Notes: generated by a model from the sequence alone, not told the origin. Shown: positions 17,896-27,254, numbered from the stretch's first letter. The stretch is DNA of 64,000 nucleotides from Bacteroidota bacterium (GCA_023429825.1 JAEZDC010000072.1:20874-84873), one strand, 5' to 3'. Numbers and translations are program-made.

Positions 17896-18456
17896 ATGCA
17901 CCTTACTGCTGAAGATTTTATTTCTTTATTGAAACCGCATTACAACAGTGCTGCCCAATACTGCCGTGCGCTGTTTCAGGGTACGGGAGATGCAGAGGAT
18001 TGCCTGCAGGATGCGATTATCACTGCGATGCAAAAAATTAGAACGTTAAGGGACGAGGAAAAATTTCGTTCCTGGTTCTTCAGCATCATTACGCGGACCT
18101 TTTATGCAGCCAGGAAACAGCAAGCAAAAAAAGAAAAACTCTTTGCGGTATTTAAAGCAGAGAGTGCCGATTTTCCTTCTGTCTACAACGATGATCAGGT
18201 CTCGCCCAAAGAAGCTGTTTTACTCGAAGCCTTGAATTCGCTGAGTGAGAAAGAACGGGCTGCTATTCTGTTATTTGAGGTCGGCGGCTTTTCGCTCATT
18301 GAGATTCAGCAGATACAGTCTGAGAAAAGTCTGTCAGCAATAAAATCGCGACTAAGTCGTACGCGTGAAAAATTACGTCACAAAATTCTTGAACTCGAAC
18401 AGTTAAATGAACAGGGAGGTAAATATGATTTTACAAATAATGCAGCGGGATTCTGA
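17896..18456 (+). CDS. ECF-type RNA polymerase sigma factor
   Basis: A roughly 186-residue sigma-70 family protein. Region 2 contains AEDCLQDAIITAMQK and FRSWFFSIITRTFY; region 4 contains LSEKERAAILLFEVGGFS and SAIKSRLSRTREKLR, typical of ECF factors with an HTH for the -35 element. An earlier in-frame ATG at 17791 would add 35 hydrophobic residues unlike the family, so I start at 17896 (MHLTAEDF). The next gene begins inside this one (18425), implying translational coupling with a regulatory partner. The signal sensed is unknown; the S41 peptidase downstream may be a target or part of the pathway. Confidence 0.9.
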   Translation: MHLTAEDFISLLKPHYNSAAQYCRALFQGTGDAEDCLQDAIITAMQKIRTLRDEEKFRSWFFSIITRTFYAARKQQAKKEKLFAVFKAESADFPSVYNDDQVSPKEAVLLEALNSLSEKERAAILLFEVGGFSLIEIQQIQSEKSLSAIKSRLSRTREKLRHKILELEQLNEQGGKYDFTNNAAGF

Positions 18457-19381
18457 ATCACATAAAACAAACGAATACTTTGACGCCTTGCGTCAAAGGA
18501 ATTACGAAGCTTCTTTTGACGGCGTAAAAGGCTTTATTCAAGATAACCAGGTCAAACTACGTCCGCGTCGCAACAAGAAACTGCTACGCAAATGGCAATG
18601 GGTAATGGCGTTATTGTTTCCCGTGCTGCTGATACTGGCTTGCACAAAAACACAGCACACTGAGCTGGTGGGCACGACCGTTTCGTTCAGCGTACCGCAA
18701 AACGATGATGCGGCAAAAGCAGGGATCGAACGTTTGGTTCATGGCATGCAGAGCGTGATCACTCCCAGTACAGCAAGACTCGGCTATCTCAGCTACACTT
18801 CCTTTATTCCTGCCGGGAACAACCCATCGGTTGATGGGATTGTTCACCAACTGAGATATGTTCATGGTATCATGGATTTATCAATCGCTCGGGTAAATGC
18901 ACAGGTGAGAGAATCGCTGTTATCACAGCTTGGCAGTAAAATATTCAGCACCCACATAGATTCGAATGAGCTGACTGATGATGAGGTGCAGGCTGCACTG
19001 ATGAAACAATTGAAGAAACAGGGATTTGATAATATTTCAGTGACCGTTACTCGCGATGCTAAGGGTCTTCGCACACTTGAATTGCATCCCGGAAAAGGTG
19101 GTCCTAATTACCGGATAGATGTTTCGCGTGATGATACGGGCACAAGGATGGTGTTAGAGCAAAAAAAAACGACGACGGCACATAATCCGCCAGTTGCGAT
19201 GGCTCCTCCTGCGGATTTTGCGAACATGAACGATGCCCAGGTAAGAGATTATATCCGCAGACATTATGGCAATGATCTGCGCGATGAAGCGATAAAGGTA
19301 AACCGTACGGCAGCAGAGATTCTCATCGATATAAAGCGAAGCGATAAACAAACAGAGATACTGCGTTTCAAGCTTCGATAG
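18425..19381 (+). CDS. Membrane protein partnered with the ECF sigma factor
   Basis: A roughly 318-residue protein overlapping the sigma gene by 32 bp. I take the ATG at 18425, which has a good GGAGG upstream, rather than the one at 18407. A basic cytosolic N-terminal segment of about 55 residues precedes one membrane helix (WVMALLFPVLLILAC), and the rest is probably periplasmic, with no recognised domain. Position and topology are those of an anti-sigma factor, but no ZAS or other known anti-sigma motif is visible, so that role is inferred from context only. Confidence 0.7.
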   Translation: MILQIMQRDSESHKTNEYFDALRQRNYEASFDGVKGFIQDNQVKLRPRRNKKLLRKWQWVMALLFPVLLILACTKTQHTELVGTTVSFSVPQNDDAAKAGIERLVHGMQSVITPSTARLGYLSYTSFIPAGNNPSVDGIVHQLRYVHGIMDLSIARVNAQVRESLLSQLGSKIFSTHIDSNELTDDEVQAALMKQLKKQGFDNISVTVTRDAKGLRTLELHPGKGGPNYRIDVSRDDTGTRMVLEQKKTTTAHNPPVAMAPPADFANMNDAQVRDYIRRHYGNDLRDEAIKVNRTAAEILIDIKRSDKQTEILRFKLR

Positions 19382-19479
19382 TCAGATTTTTTTTGTAAAA
19401 ACTCGCACAAAAAATATAAGCATATAGTGCTTATGGAATTTGTATTGCCCATAACTAATCAAATAAACAAAAGATAAAA

Positions 19480-20802
19480 ATGAAGATCATCGTATCAGTT
19501 ATATCGTTAACGATCTGCATTTCTGCCTGGTCGCAGCAAACCATCTCAATAAGTTCAACAGAAAAGAAAGCTTTGATCGATTCGATAAAAAAGCGATTAG
19601 AACGCTATTATGTGTTTCCTGATAAAGGAAGAGAGATTGGTGAGTATCTGGCAAAACAATGGAATGCAAAATCCTATGATGGCATTTCAGATTATAATCT
19701 TTTGCTTGACTCGCTGGCGGCTGATATAGATCGTGTTCACCAGGATCCGCATTTACGTCTCGGTTACGATCCGGGATACGCGAAACACCTTAAAGAAAAA
19801 AAGAGGAACACTGCACCATCACCTGAAAGAGTGGAAGCAGAAAAGGCTTTCAACCGCAAGAATAATTACGGCTTTTTAAAAACAGAGATACTGCCAGGTA
19901 ACATTGGCTACATCTCAATAATAGAATTTTCAAAGTTGAATGAGGAATCAGAATCGATCGTGGCGGCAGCCTTCGATTTTATTGCTTATGCGGATGCAGT
20001 GATTATTGATCTCAGGAGTAATACAGGTGGCCAGCCTGAAATGGTGCAAAAGATACTGAGTTACTTTTTTGAGAAGCCAGTTCATACAAGTAGTACTTAT
20101 GACCGGGAAACAAACAAGACCACAGAAAATTATTCACTCGCTACAGTGAGAGGCAAAAAGGCTCAGACGAAGAAATTGTACATCCTGACGAGTCAGAACA
20201 CATTTTCTGCAGGCGAAGCACTTCCCTATACCATGAAAAATCTGAAGCGTGCTACTATTGTTGGAGAAGTGACTGCAGGCGCTGCGCATGGAATGAAAGG
20301 GTTTATCGTGAACGATAAGGTGGTGATTGAGATCCCATACATGAGAGGCATCGATCCTGTCACTAAAACTGATTGGGAAGGTGTAGGTGTACAGCCCGAT
20401 ATTACAATAAAGGCAGATAAAGCCCTGGCAAAAGCGCAACAGGTTTTTATGGAAGAAGCTTTGGCGAAAGTGACAGAGCCGGGAGAAAAGTTTGCATTAG
20501 AATGGGCATTACTTTCAGTAAAAGCAGAATTGGCTCCGGTGATTATAAGCGATGAACTAAAAAATGAGTATGCCGGGAATTATGGTGTACGAAACATTTC
20601 AATAGAAGATGGACATTTAATTTTTCAGAAAGGCGATGGCCCAAAAAGAAAACTGTATCCGCTTAGTGAAGATACTTTTGAGCTTGAAGGCGTAGACAAT
20701 TACCGGATCAGGTTTGTGCGCAGTACAGGAGGGAAAGTAGATAAATTCATCGGCTCCAATAATTATAATGTGACTACTGAATTCTTACGCAATACAAATT
20801 AA
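19480..20802 (+). CDS. S41 family peptidase (C-terminal processing peptidase-like)
   Basis: A 440-residue secreted protease. The signal peptide ends AWSQ (residues 1-19). The N-terminal helical domain (FPDKGREIGEYL) is typical of the retinoid-binding-protein-like S41 branch. The catalytic domain shows VIIDLRSNTGG, the nucleophile in TFSAGEALPY (S243) and the IVGEVTAGAAHG loop. There is no PDZ domain, and a small beta domain closes the C-terminus. It lies 98 bp after the sigma partner gene on the same strand, and a strong terminator follows. The substrate is unknown. Confidence 0.9.
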   Translation: MKIIVSVISLTICISAWSQQTISISSTEKKALIDSIKKRLERYYVFPDKGREIGEYLAKQWNAKSYDGISDYNLLLDSLAADIDRVHQDPHLRLGYDPGYAKHLKEKKRNTAPSPERVEAEKAFNRKNNYGFLKTEILPGNIGYISIIEFSKLNEESESIVAAAFDFIAYADAVIIDLRSNTGGQPEMVQKILSYFFEKPVHTSSTYDRETNKTTENYSLATVRGKKAQTKKLYILTSQNTFSAGEALPYTMKNLKRATIVGEVTAGAAHGMKGFIVNDKVVIEIPYMRGIDPVTKTDWEGVGVQPDITIKADKALAKAQQVFMEEALAKVTEPGEKFALEWALLSVKAELAPVIISDELKNEYAGNYGVRNISIEDGHLIFQKGDGPKRKLYPLSEDTFELEGVDNYRIRFVRSTGGKVDKFIGSNNYNVTTEFLRNTN

Positions 20803-20812
20803 ATGAACAGAT

Positions 20813-20843
20813 AAAAAAGGCAGTTCGTCTGAACTGCTTTTTT
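20813..20843 (+). terminator. Intrinsic terminator after the S41 peptidase
   Basis: AAAAAAGGCAGTTC, loop GTCT, GAACTGC followed by six T. The flanking A and T runs make it potentially bidirectional. It ends the sigma factor / peptidase group. Confidence 0.85.
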
Positions 20844-20979
20844 ATACTACGCGAATTAAAGAAGCTGAAGATTATCAAGCTAAATTTTTCAATGAAGAAG
20901 ACCACTACGATTTAATGTTGACCGCTATAATTGCTCAACTACAGTTGAAACCTTAGTCTTTCAAGATCGTATTAATTAT

Positions 20980-21168
20980 ATGAACGCATGGGCAGGATAT
21001 ATCTTCCGCACCGATGGCATAACACCCTCACGTACCTTAAAGGTCACTGTTGATAGTTTTTATAATGCTAGCCGCATTATGGTTGGAAGATTTTATGGCA
21101 ACGTATATACAAAGATTAATGAACGAGTAATCATTGACGGAAAATTCCGCATAAAAATTAGTGGATAA
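20980..21168 (+). pseudogene. Short gene remnant, unknown family
   Basis: A 62-codon frame (beta-rich, ending FRIKISG) surrounded by DNA with no coding signal. It looks like the 3' part of a secreted or surface protein gene that has lost its beginning. No family recognised; it could also be a small real gene. Confidence 0.3.
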
Positions 21169-21991
21169 TCAGCTACGATCAATTTTCCCCTTTCGGTCCT
21201 CTTTGGGGCAGCTCCTCAAAAATTCCTCCCGATAAGGAATTAGCAATTTTGTATGAGTCGAATTTAGGTAAATCTAAACGTTATCGTTTAAAATCGTAAG
21301 AAGCTGCAATATTGTTAAACGTAAAACCATCGATTTGTTTAGATACTAATGCAAACTGCAATATTGTTCACTTCTGGATTTCCAATGTTATTGTTGAAAA
21401 TCGAATTCACAATAACGTTAATAAATGAACGATTCGAGAAGATTGATCGCACTAAACTAATAATTCATTAATCGATCCCTATTTAATAGATACCGTTACC
21501 AATTTAATAATTAACTAAAAATTTTCGGATGAATCGGGATTCAAACAATTTTATATTGTAAAAAAAAGGATGAATAAATCAAGGTGATAATGCCTGCCAT
21601 TTTAAGATGGGGTTAAAAAATTTCAGGCTCAATTTTCAGATCCTTATTTTTCATTTTAGATATTAATGCCCCTATTATTTTTGCAATTCTTCCCAGTTAA
21701 TCCGAGTTAATCCGAAGTAACTCAAATCAACTTGAATTAACCTTGACATTAAATTAAGTCCGGCAGCGAAATTCTTATGAAATAAAGGTATCTGAGAAAA
21801 TGCGGCAGTGAAAATCCCTTTATGCGGTGTAGGCCGAACTGCGACTTCCAATTAATCCAGATGAATTTGAAATAATTATGATTAATCTATAAATAACTCG
21901 TTAGCGACTCAAGAATGGCGAGCGATATAACTCTTTCAAGAATCAAATACCCGCATTTATCTGGCTCTCATTTTTAAGCTATCTGAAATAG
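21169..21991. other. Gene-poor AT-rich stretch
   Basis: No coding frame, RNA gene or clear hairpin seen, apart from the second copy of a diverged repeat at 21611-21715. Probably decayed sequence. Confidence 0.4.
21611..21715 (+). repeat. Diverged direct repeat, copy 2
   Basis: About 105 bp, partner of 17450-17545. It ends with the doubled AGTTAATCCGA motif. Together the copies bracket the sigma factor / peptidase group. Confidence 0.45.
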
Positions 21992-22339
21992 TCAATCGAT
22001 TTGCGTGATCCCATTTTTTATTGCCTATATAACTACGCCGATACGGGGCTTCACCTGCAATTTTTCAAGATTTTCCCTATGCGATTCAATCATTCTTGTG
22101 CTGACACCCTTTTTGTTCGCCATTTCCTTATAAGTTAATTTTATGCAGGCCAGTTGAAGAAAGGTAAGCTCAGGATCAGTGATCTAAAAATAATTAACTC
22201 TTTTTCATTAGAGATTTCGATCAGTTGCGGCAACTTCTCGTATTTTTTTATTAAGCTTTTTCAAGTTGGAAAAAAAGGCTCCTATCGCCATTAAGAAAAC
22301 AATTAATAGAGCCGATTCAGTTCCTTTATTAATTTCCAT
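21992..22339 (-). pseudogene. Decayed membrane-anchored LuxR-type regulator
   Basis: Three frames must be joined. From the ATG at 22339 the minus strand encodes MEINKGTES and a membrane helix (LLIVFLMAIGAFF), then a basic linker in another frame (LKKLNKKIREVAA). The C-terminal LuxR/NarL-type HTH (ITDPELTFLQLAC, LTYKEMANKKGVS, RMIESHRENLEKL) follows in a third frame and ends AIKNGITQID. An in-frame TAG interrupts the HTH near VVI before AIKNG. The order of parts matches small Bacteroidota membrane LuxR proteins, so this is a dead gene. Confidence 0.72.
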
Positions 22340-22405
22340 AAGACTTCAACTGTAATTTAATCATAAACTCAAACATCATCGGCTGCTGTTTAGTTTTAAA
22401 GATTG

Positions 22406-22869
22406 CTACTTTTCTAATAGAGCGTCTAAGGCCTCGCTATTTACAACAGTAACGAGTTCATTTGTTGTTTAATTATAACTCCTAAATGCTGGAAGACCCA
22501 TTTTATATTTTGAGGAACGAGGATCTTTAGCAGCCCAAAGCGCATTATTGTTGACCTTTCTAAGAATGGATAAGACAGGAGTGCCCTTACCATTTAAATT
22601 CTGACTAAACGAGAAATAAATGAACTGATCATTTTCAAGGCAAATTACATTTAACCGGGTATATGGTTTGAATAGCCCTATATCCCTGACTTCACCGCTC
22701 CTGCTTTCTCTGAATGGGTTGGCGTAACTATTTGCTGACGAAGTTTCAGCGAGACCTATTTACCCGTTCGATTGTTAAATGTATTAATTACATCCATTTA
22801 TTTGCTTTGCTCGAATCTTGAAATCAAAGTGGCAATACTATCAATCCAAACTTGTTGTATAATATCCAT
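22406..22869 (-). pseudogene. Broken gene, unknown family
   Basis: The ATG at 22869 starts MDIIQQVWIDSIATLISRFE and is soon stopped. After a frame change, a protein-like frame runs through SSANSYANPFRES, IGLFKPYTRLNVICLEND and GTPVLSILRKVNNNALWAAK to AFRSYN, hits one stop, and ends EALDALLEK at a TAG (22406). At least one frameshift and two stops separate the parts. I could not assign a family. Confidence 0.55.
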
Positions 22870-22941
22870 AAGAATTCCTGCCGCTAAAGACTAATAAAAA
22901 ATGATTAGCAATTGTTATCTTGAGTGTCTCAAAAAAACTGC

Positions 22942-23223
22942 ATGAAAAAAAGCACTTTTCTTTCTATTATAGCTATGCTGCTATTAGTAAGTTTTCAGTT
23001 CATGGGAACAATAGTAATACACAATAGCATCGGAGTCTATTTTAAACCAGTTTTTTTGCTTTTAGGAGTATTAGCAATTGTTCGGGCGAATAATGCTTAT
23101 AAAAAGGAAAATGGAGAAAATTCTCGAAAGATTGTGGAAAGGAAAAAAGACGTTCTCTTTATGGCGGCAAGTGGCGCTATCTTAGCTATTGCTACTATTT
23201 ATTTTTCGCTAGAGAATTTATAA
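22942..23223 (+). CDS. Small integral membrane protein, unknown function
   Basis: A 93-residue protein from the ATG at 22942 (a GTG at 22924 is in frame but adds a polar stretch). Three hydrophobic segments are visible: residues about 6-25, 35-48 and 68-85, with a charged loop (NAYKKENGENSRK) between the second and third. No family recognised. It stands alone between decayed genes and may be a recent arrival or a survivor of a lost cluster. Confidence 0.55.
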   Translation: MKKSTFLSIIAMLLLVSFQFMGTIVIHNSIGVYFKPVFLLLGVLAIVRANNAYKKENGENSRKIVERKKDVLFMAASGAILAIATIYFSLENL

Positions 23224-23315
23224 TCTAAAAACAGCTAAAAGTATAATATTCTCTAGAAACTGAATATGGTCACCTATACAATACTGATAAAGAAATTTCT
23301 AATCGACATAGATCC

Positions 23316-24611
23316 TTATTTTAAATGATTGTATAAAATAGAATAATAATCAATAAACTTATTGTTACGGTTTTGCTCTAATAATTCAAATAAGCGTTTT
23401 GCAAATTTTTCACCTGCTTTAGATGAGACACAGAATTCGATTATATCGTTAAACGTCTTCAGATTTCTAACAGTATCGATTAGAAATAAGGGATTCCATT
23501 TATTTCTAACAAACGCACAGACTAATGATCGTCTTAAGAACTCGCACCTGTCCCATTCTGGTACGATATCATACCGGTTTTTTTTCCAAGTAAACCGATT
23601 GGTCTCAGCAAAGTAATAAAGCTCACTTCCCATAAGAAACAAAAACTCCTTCCATATTTCACCAGTTTCAATTTTATTTTCTAAATTATCGTGCAAGGGT
23701 TGAAAAACTAAAGGTAAAAGCTTCATCACTGATGGTACCCTTCCTAAAAACATTGGAGCGATAACAAAAATCTGAGCACCGGTTTGGCTCATTTTGTCTT
23801 CAAATTTCATTGCTGACTGCACTATAAGAAGCCAATTTTCGTAGCTAAGTTCTGCTAATGTCTGACTGGTAAGAGAAAACAAGTCAGTCAATATCTGCAT
23901 TATCGCTGGACTAATTTTTTTCTGCTCAGACAACCATCTTAGAACAATTTCCAGGTATTGTTCAATTTCATAGTGAAATTCCTCTTCCAATGGCTCATTG
24001 GAGTCATTGATAAAATCTAATAATGGAATAATAATCTGATGCCCAAGCAGCGAAAGCCCATGCTTCACTTGAAAAGCCTCATAATTTGTGAAAATTCTTT
24101 TGAGTACTATTTTCCAGTTAGTATTTGGATTGCTAAAAAGTATATCAAACCATCTGCCTTGAATTATTGCAGAACTTTTCCAAATTATAGTTTCCTTTTC
24201 GATGTCAGGATTTTTTGCGAGGATCGCTTTGAGAATTGTATCTGGAACGAAGTTCCACTCATACCAGACTATGAATGGAACATTATTAAGAACTTCGATT
24301 AAGACCTTTTCATCTAATTGTGAATGGATTAATTCAATAATATCCTTGAGATCCGCTAATGAAAGTGTCTTATCTTTAATCGACGCCAAGAACATACGAG
24401 GAACATCAAATTCATCTTTCGTTATGAATTTAGATGTTTCTGATGTTAATAAAAGTTTTAATACAGAGGCTGGATCTTGGGTAGAATAAACCTTTCGTAC
24501 AATTTCCCTTTTAAGTGTTTTTGCTTCATCAGAACTCGGAAATGCCTCAGCTAAATAAATGTGACAAAATCTGTTTATTTGAAGACAGAGATTTGCAGTC
24601 CTGTGCGCAGT
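23316..24611 (-). pseudogene. 5'-truncated gene for a large helical protein
   Basis: The first ATG (24395) opens a 359-residue helical protein of unknown family. The same frame stays open 72 codons further upstream to 24611 and encodes clearly protein-like sequence there (FCHIYLAEAFPSSDEAKTL, KFITKDEFDVPRMFLA), with no plausible start codon. I infer that the original N-terminus has been lost. The visible part is soluble, rich in tryptophan and leucine, and resembles helical-repeat scaffolds (SYENWLLIVQSAMKF). If the upstream codons are not translated, an intact 359-residue protein is the alternative. Confidence 0.55.
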
Positions 24612-24701
24612 TCACATCAGTTTTTTCAGATGAATGATTATCGTATCCCTTGACTTGATATATCTAAGTATTTTAAGCAGGCATATAATTTATTATCGCT
24701 A

Positions 24702-25193
24702 TTATTCATTGATAAAAAATTCTTTGAATTGCATAGTGTTTATCTCGCGGTTTATAATTCTACTACCGTATAATAAATGTTTGTTGACTAAATCTGATCC
24801 CATTTCCAGTTTTCTGATTGTAGCCGTATCCCAAGATGCAATCAAATTCAGCAAAAGTTTAGGAAACACCTTAGATTTAGGAAACTGGAACTCGTTATTA
24901 GTTTGGCTATATGTATAAACAAGAGTGTCTCTGTTATTCCATAACGTTCCGTAATAGACTCCATCTTCCAAAACATATTGTTCTAGTAGGAATAAAGTAT
25001 CGGTTTTATCATTCACCAACGGATGTAGGGATTTTTCGTGTAGCTTTTTTCTCACTTCATGAAAAGTTAAAGCCTTATAGGGACCTCCTTTATCATTTTG
25101 TAGCGTTGACAACTTTTTCGAGGTTGTCAAAAAAGAGCTACTACAACTCGTAATCAGAATTAGCAAGGCTCCTATCATTAATGTACGTTGCAT
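24702..25193 (-). CDS. Lipoprotein, possible immunity protein for the M91-like toxin tip
   Basis: I start at the ATG at 25193 (MQRTLMIGALLILITSC), because it gives a proper lipoprotein signal with the lipobox cysteine at residue 16. The 93 nt upstream in frame overlap the preceding toxin gene and do not look coding. The mature part, about 147 residues, has no recognised domain. It lies 14 bp after the end of the M91-like Rhs tip on the same strand, the usual position of an immunity gene. A periplasmic, lipid-anchored immunity protein would suit a toxin acting in that compartment. That role is inference. Confidence 0.55.
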   Translation of the reverse strand: MQRTLMIGALLILITSCSSSFLTTSKKLSTLQNDKGGPYKALTFHEVRKKLHEKSLHPLVNDKTDTLFLLEQYVLEDGVYYGTLWNNRDTLVYTYSQTNNEFQFPKSKVFPKLLLNLIASWDTATIRKLEMGSDLVNKHLLYGSRIINREINTMQFKEFFINE

Positions 25194-25206
25194 TTGGCCG
25201 GTTTTA

Positions 25207-26000
25207 TTATTTTTTATAATTAAAGGAAGCTTGTTTTCTTGGGACTTGTTTATACTCTCCCTTTCCATTCGTATTGATAGCTCCATTTGTTAAGACATAC
25301 ATACTTTGGTTTGTTCCTGTCCGAAGTATCGGAGTATTATCATCCGGGTCATTATCTGAATTATATGCATAATGCGTACGTAATGGAATACCTTGTTCTG
25401 CTCGAAATAGATTCTCCTTATGCGTCGAAAAAATTTCACCAGAATAAATCGGATCGGTCTTAGTAATATCAGATGAAATCCAAATACCTCCATTAAATGT
25501 TCCTTTCCAATGATCTTCTGTATGGGCTAGCTCATGCCCCAAACCGATAAATGCTGACCTTGTTTTGCCGCCACCTTGTTGCGGAATGTTGTTTCCTAGA
25601 TTGTTTGGATTCCATAATACCCCGCTAGGGCCTCCATTATTGCCGCCCGATGAGCTGGCGATAGTCACGGTGTTTTTATGGCCCATCAAAAAATCAATGG
25701 TTGCTGCTCCTTCGGGACCAAGATGTAATCTGCCTAAAGCTTCGCTTACTGCTCCCAAGAAAGGACTAATGGCTTTAGTATCGGATACATAATTACCACA
25801 CTCATCATAAAAACCAAGTCCGTCTTCACGCTTATCATAATAATATACGCTCTCGGTATATGTCTTATCTCCGCTAGGTAAGGTAACCATAGTGCGTACA
25901 ATTACTTTAATACTATCACCGTTTATATCAACATTACTAATTGGGTTGTTTGCCGTATACTGATATGGATTTAACTGGACGTACTTGTCTGCATATCGAT
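25207..26000 (-). pseudogene. Orphan Rhs C-terminal tip with M91-like zinc protease
   Basis: From the ATG at 25890 the frame encodes 227 residues with a zinc-protease motif H119-E-L-A-H123 (in GHELAHTEDHW), close to the M91/NleD-type peptidases that serve as polymorphic toxin tips. The same frame is open upstream to about 26000 and encodes the end of an Rhs core (YVQLNPYQYTANNP, then ISNVDINGD), so this is the severed 3' end of an rhs gene. The break coincides with the REP/tandem duplication at 26001. Displaced tips of this kind can be recombined onto full rhs genes. Whether it is still expressed is unclear. Confidence 0.68.
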
Positions 26001-26009
26001 CTTCCTTCT

Positions 26010-26059
26010 CCGCAATGTCTCTTTTCCCAGCCTTGTGCGCTAGCCAAAGGACATTGCGG
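26010..26059. repeat. REP element copy 1
   Basis: CCGCAATGTC (26010-26019) and its inverted complement GACATTGCGG (26050-26059) form a hairpin. It is the same element as copies at 26155, 26830 and 27643. Confidence 0.75.
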
Positions 26060-26154
26060 TTTCATAACTGCCCAGTCAAATCAATATCCTCCAGTTCCAT
26101 AAAACTCGTGACAGTATAAATCCCTTGCGCTCCGGTGATATAAAACTTCCTTCT

Positions 26155-26204
26155 CCGCAATGTCTCTTTTCCCAGCCTTGTGCGCTAGCCAAAGGACATT
26201 GCGG
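26155..26204. repeat. REP element copy 2
   Basis: Copy of the 10-bp inverted repeat at the 3' side of the RAYT gene, 145 bp from copy 1 as part of the tandem duplication. Confidence 0.75.
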
Positions 26205-26206
26205 TT

Positions 26207-26791
26207 TCATAACCGCCCCGTCAAATCAATATCCTCCAGTTCCATAAAACTCGTGACAGTATAAATGCCTTGCGCTCCGGTGATATAAAACTTAGCAGAG
26301 CTATGCTCATACATCTCCGGCAATTCCACTAACCCGTTTCCTTTGCATGGGTTCCAATGCATGTAATCTAATTTCTGCTCTATAAATTTAGTCGATCTGC
26401 ATTCTTTCCAGTCAAATGAAGTCTCGAATACTTTATGCAACTTGTTTTCTTTACGCTCTGTATCATTTACAGACCGGGATAGTTCATCGAGAACCAAATG
26501 CCTGTTTTGATCCTGGAAACGCTTCACCAACTCATAAGCCATGAACCGCTTACCATTTGCTACGATACTGTTGATCGACTTGCCTGTATCGCTGAAAGCG
26601 ATCATTGCATGTACATGCTCCGGCATTATCACATAGCCTATAATATAATGCTTGTTCCGTCTTAGGTGATCAAACCATTTATATACGATATCATAAGCAT
26701 TACACAGTTTGAATAGGGGCAACCAGTTGGTGCATGTGAACGTGATGAAATAAACTCCATCTTTATCAGCGATGGCTCTTCTTACGGGCAT
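26207..26791 (-). CDS. REP-associated tyrosine transposase (RAYT, Y1 HUH family)
   Basis: A roughly 194-residue single-domain HUH nuclease related to IS200/IS605 transposases. It has VYFITFTCTNW near the N-terminus, the metal-binding HUH motif in MPEHVHAMI and a tyrosine in LDYMHWNPCKGNG that fits the family's catalytic YxxxNP-type region. I use the ATG at 26791 (MPVRRA); the GTG at 26842 lies almost within the flanking REP hairpin. REP hairpins with CCGCAATGTC arms lie on both sides, the usual RAYT setting. It would nick and join single-stranded REP DNA. The insertion sits at the break point of an rhs gene. Confidence 0.88.
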   Translation of the reverse strand: MPVRRAIADKDGVYFITFTCTNWLPLFKLCNAYDIVYKWFDHLRRNKHYIIGYVIMPEHVHAMIAFSDTGKSINSIVANGKRFMAYELVKRFQDQNRHLVLDELSRSVNDTERKENKLHKVFETSFDWKECRSTKFIEQKLDYMHWNPCKGNGLVELPEMYEHSSAKFYITGAQGIYTVTSFMELEDIDLTGRL

Positions 26792-26829
26792 AGGGGCTTT
26801 TTGCAAAGATTGAAAATAGTGCACTAAAA

Positions 26830-26876
26830 CCGCAATGTCCACCTACACACTTTGCCTATGCAGTGAGACATTGCGG
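26830..26876. repeat. REP element copy 3
   Basis: CCGCAATGTC (26830-26839) and GACATTGCGG (26867-26876), with an inner part close to that of copy 4 (TTTGCCTATGCAGTG). It flanks the 5' side of the RAYT gene. Confidence 0.75.
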
Positions 26877-27012
26877 AGAAGTAAGAAAATATATTAATTA
26901 AATAGAAAAGTGATATCGCTATATTCTTCGTTCTGTTGATCATCTTTTTGGTTCTACTTTAGGAATGTTTTGAGAATATTTTATTGGACTAAGAGTTAGC
27001 TTGCGCTCTTCG

Positions 27013-27248
27013 GATGTTTAATAAAAGCCAGACTCTGTCTGGAGTTTGAAAAAGAAAAGTTACCCATCTATTCAATAGCTCCTTAAAGTAAGTAGCTGAA
27101 TATTTGTTTTCTTTCAGCAACACAAATTTATAAGAGACCCATATACATTTCCATTTCACTCTTCCGTACAACTTTAAAGGCAGTCCGAAGACTGCCTCTT
27201 AGTTAACATCCAAAGAGCGGCTATTCGCTAACTTTTTGGATAGCCTAG
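27013..27248. repeat. Long direct repeat, copy 1 (about 236 bp)
   Basis: Matches 27797-28030 at roughly 90 percent by eye with several small indels. It contains the hairpin GGCAGTC-CGAA-GACTGCC followed by TCTT, and a second pairing of CCAAAGAG with CTTTTTGG. The two copies bracket the small membrane-protein gene at 27255-27596. Confidence 0.8.
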
Positions 27249-27254
27249 ACAATA

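Larger units (their letters stand above)
26001..26290. repeat. 145-bp tandem duplication, two copies
   Basis: Units 26001-26145 and 26146-26290 are nearly identical, with only a few substitutions. Each holds one REP hairpin and the last part of the RAYT transposase gene. Only the distal copy is joined to the rest of that gene. Confidence 0.85.
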
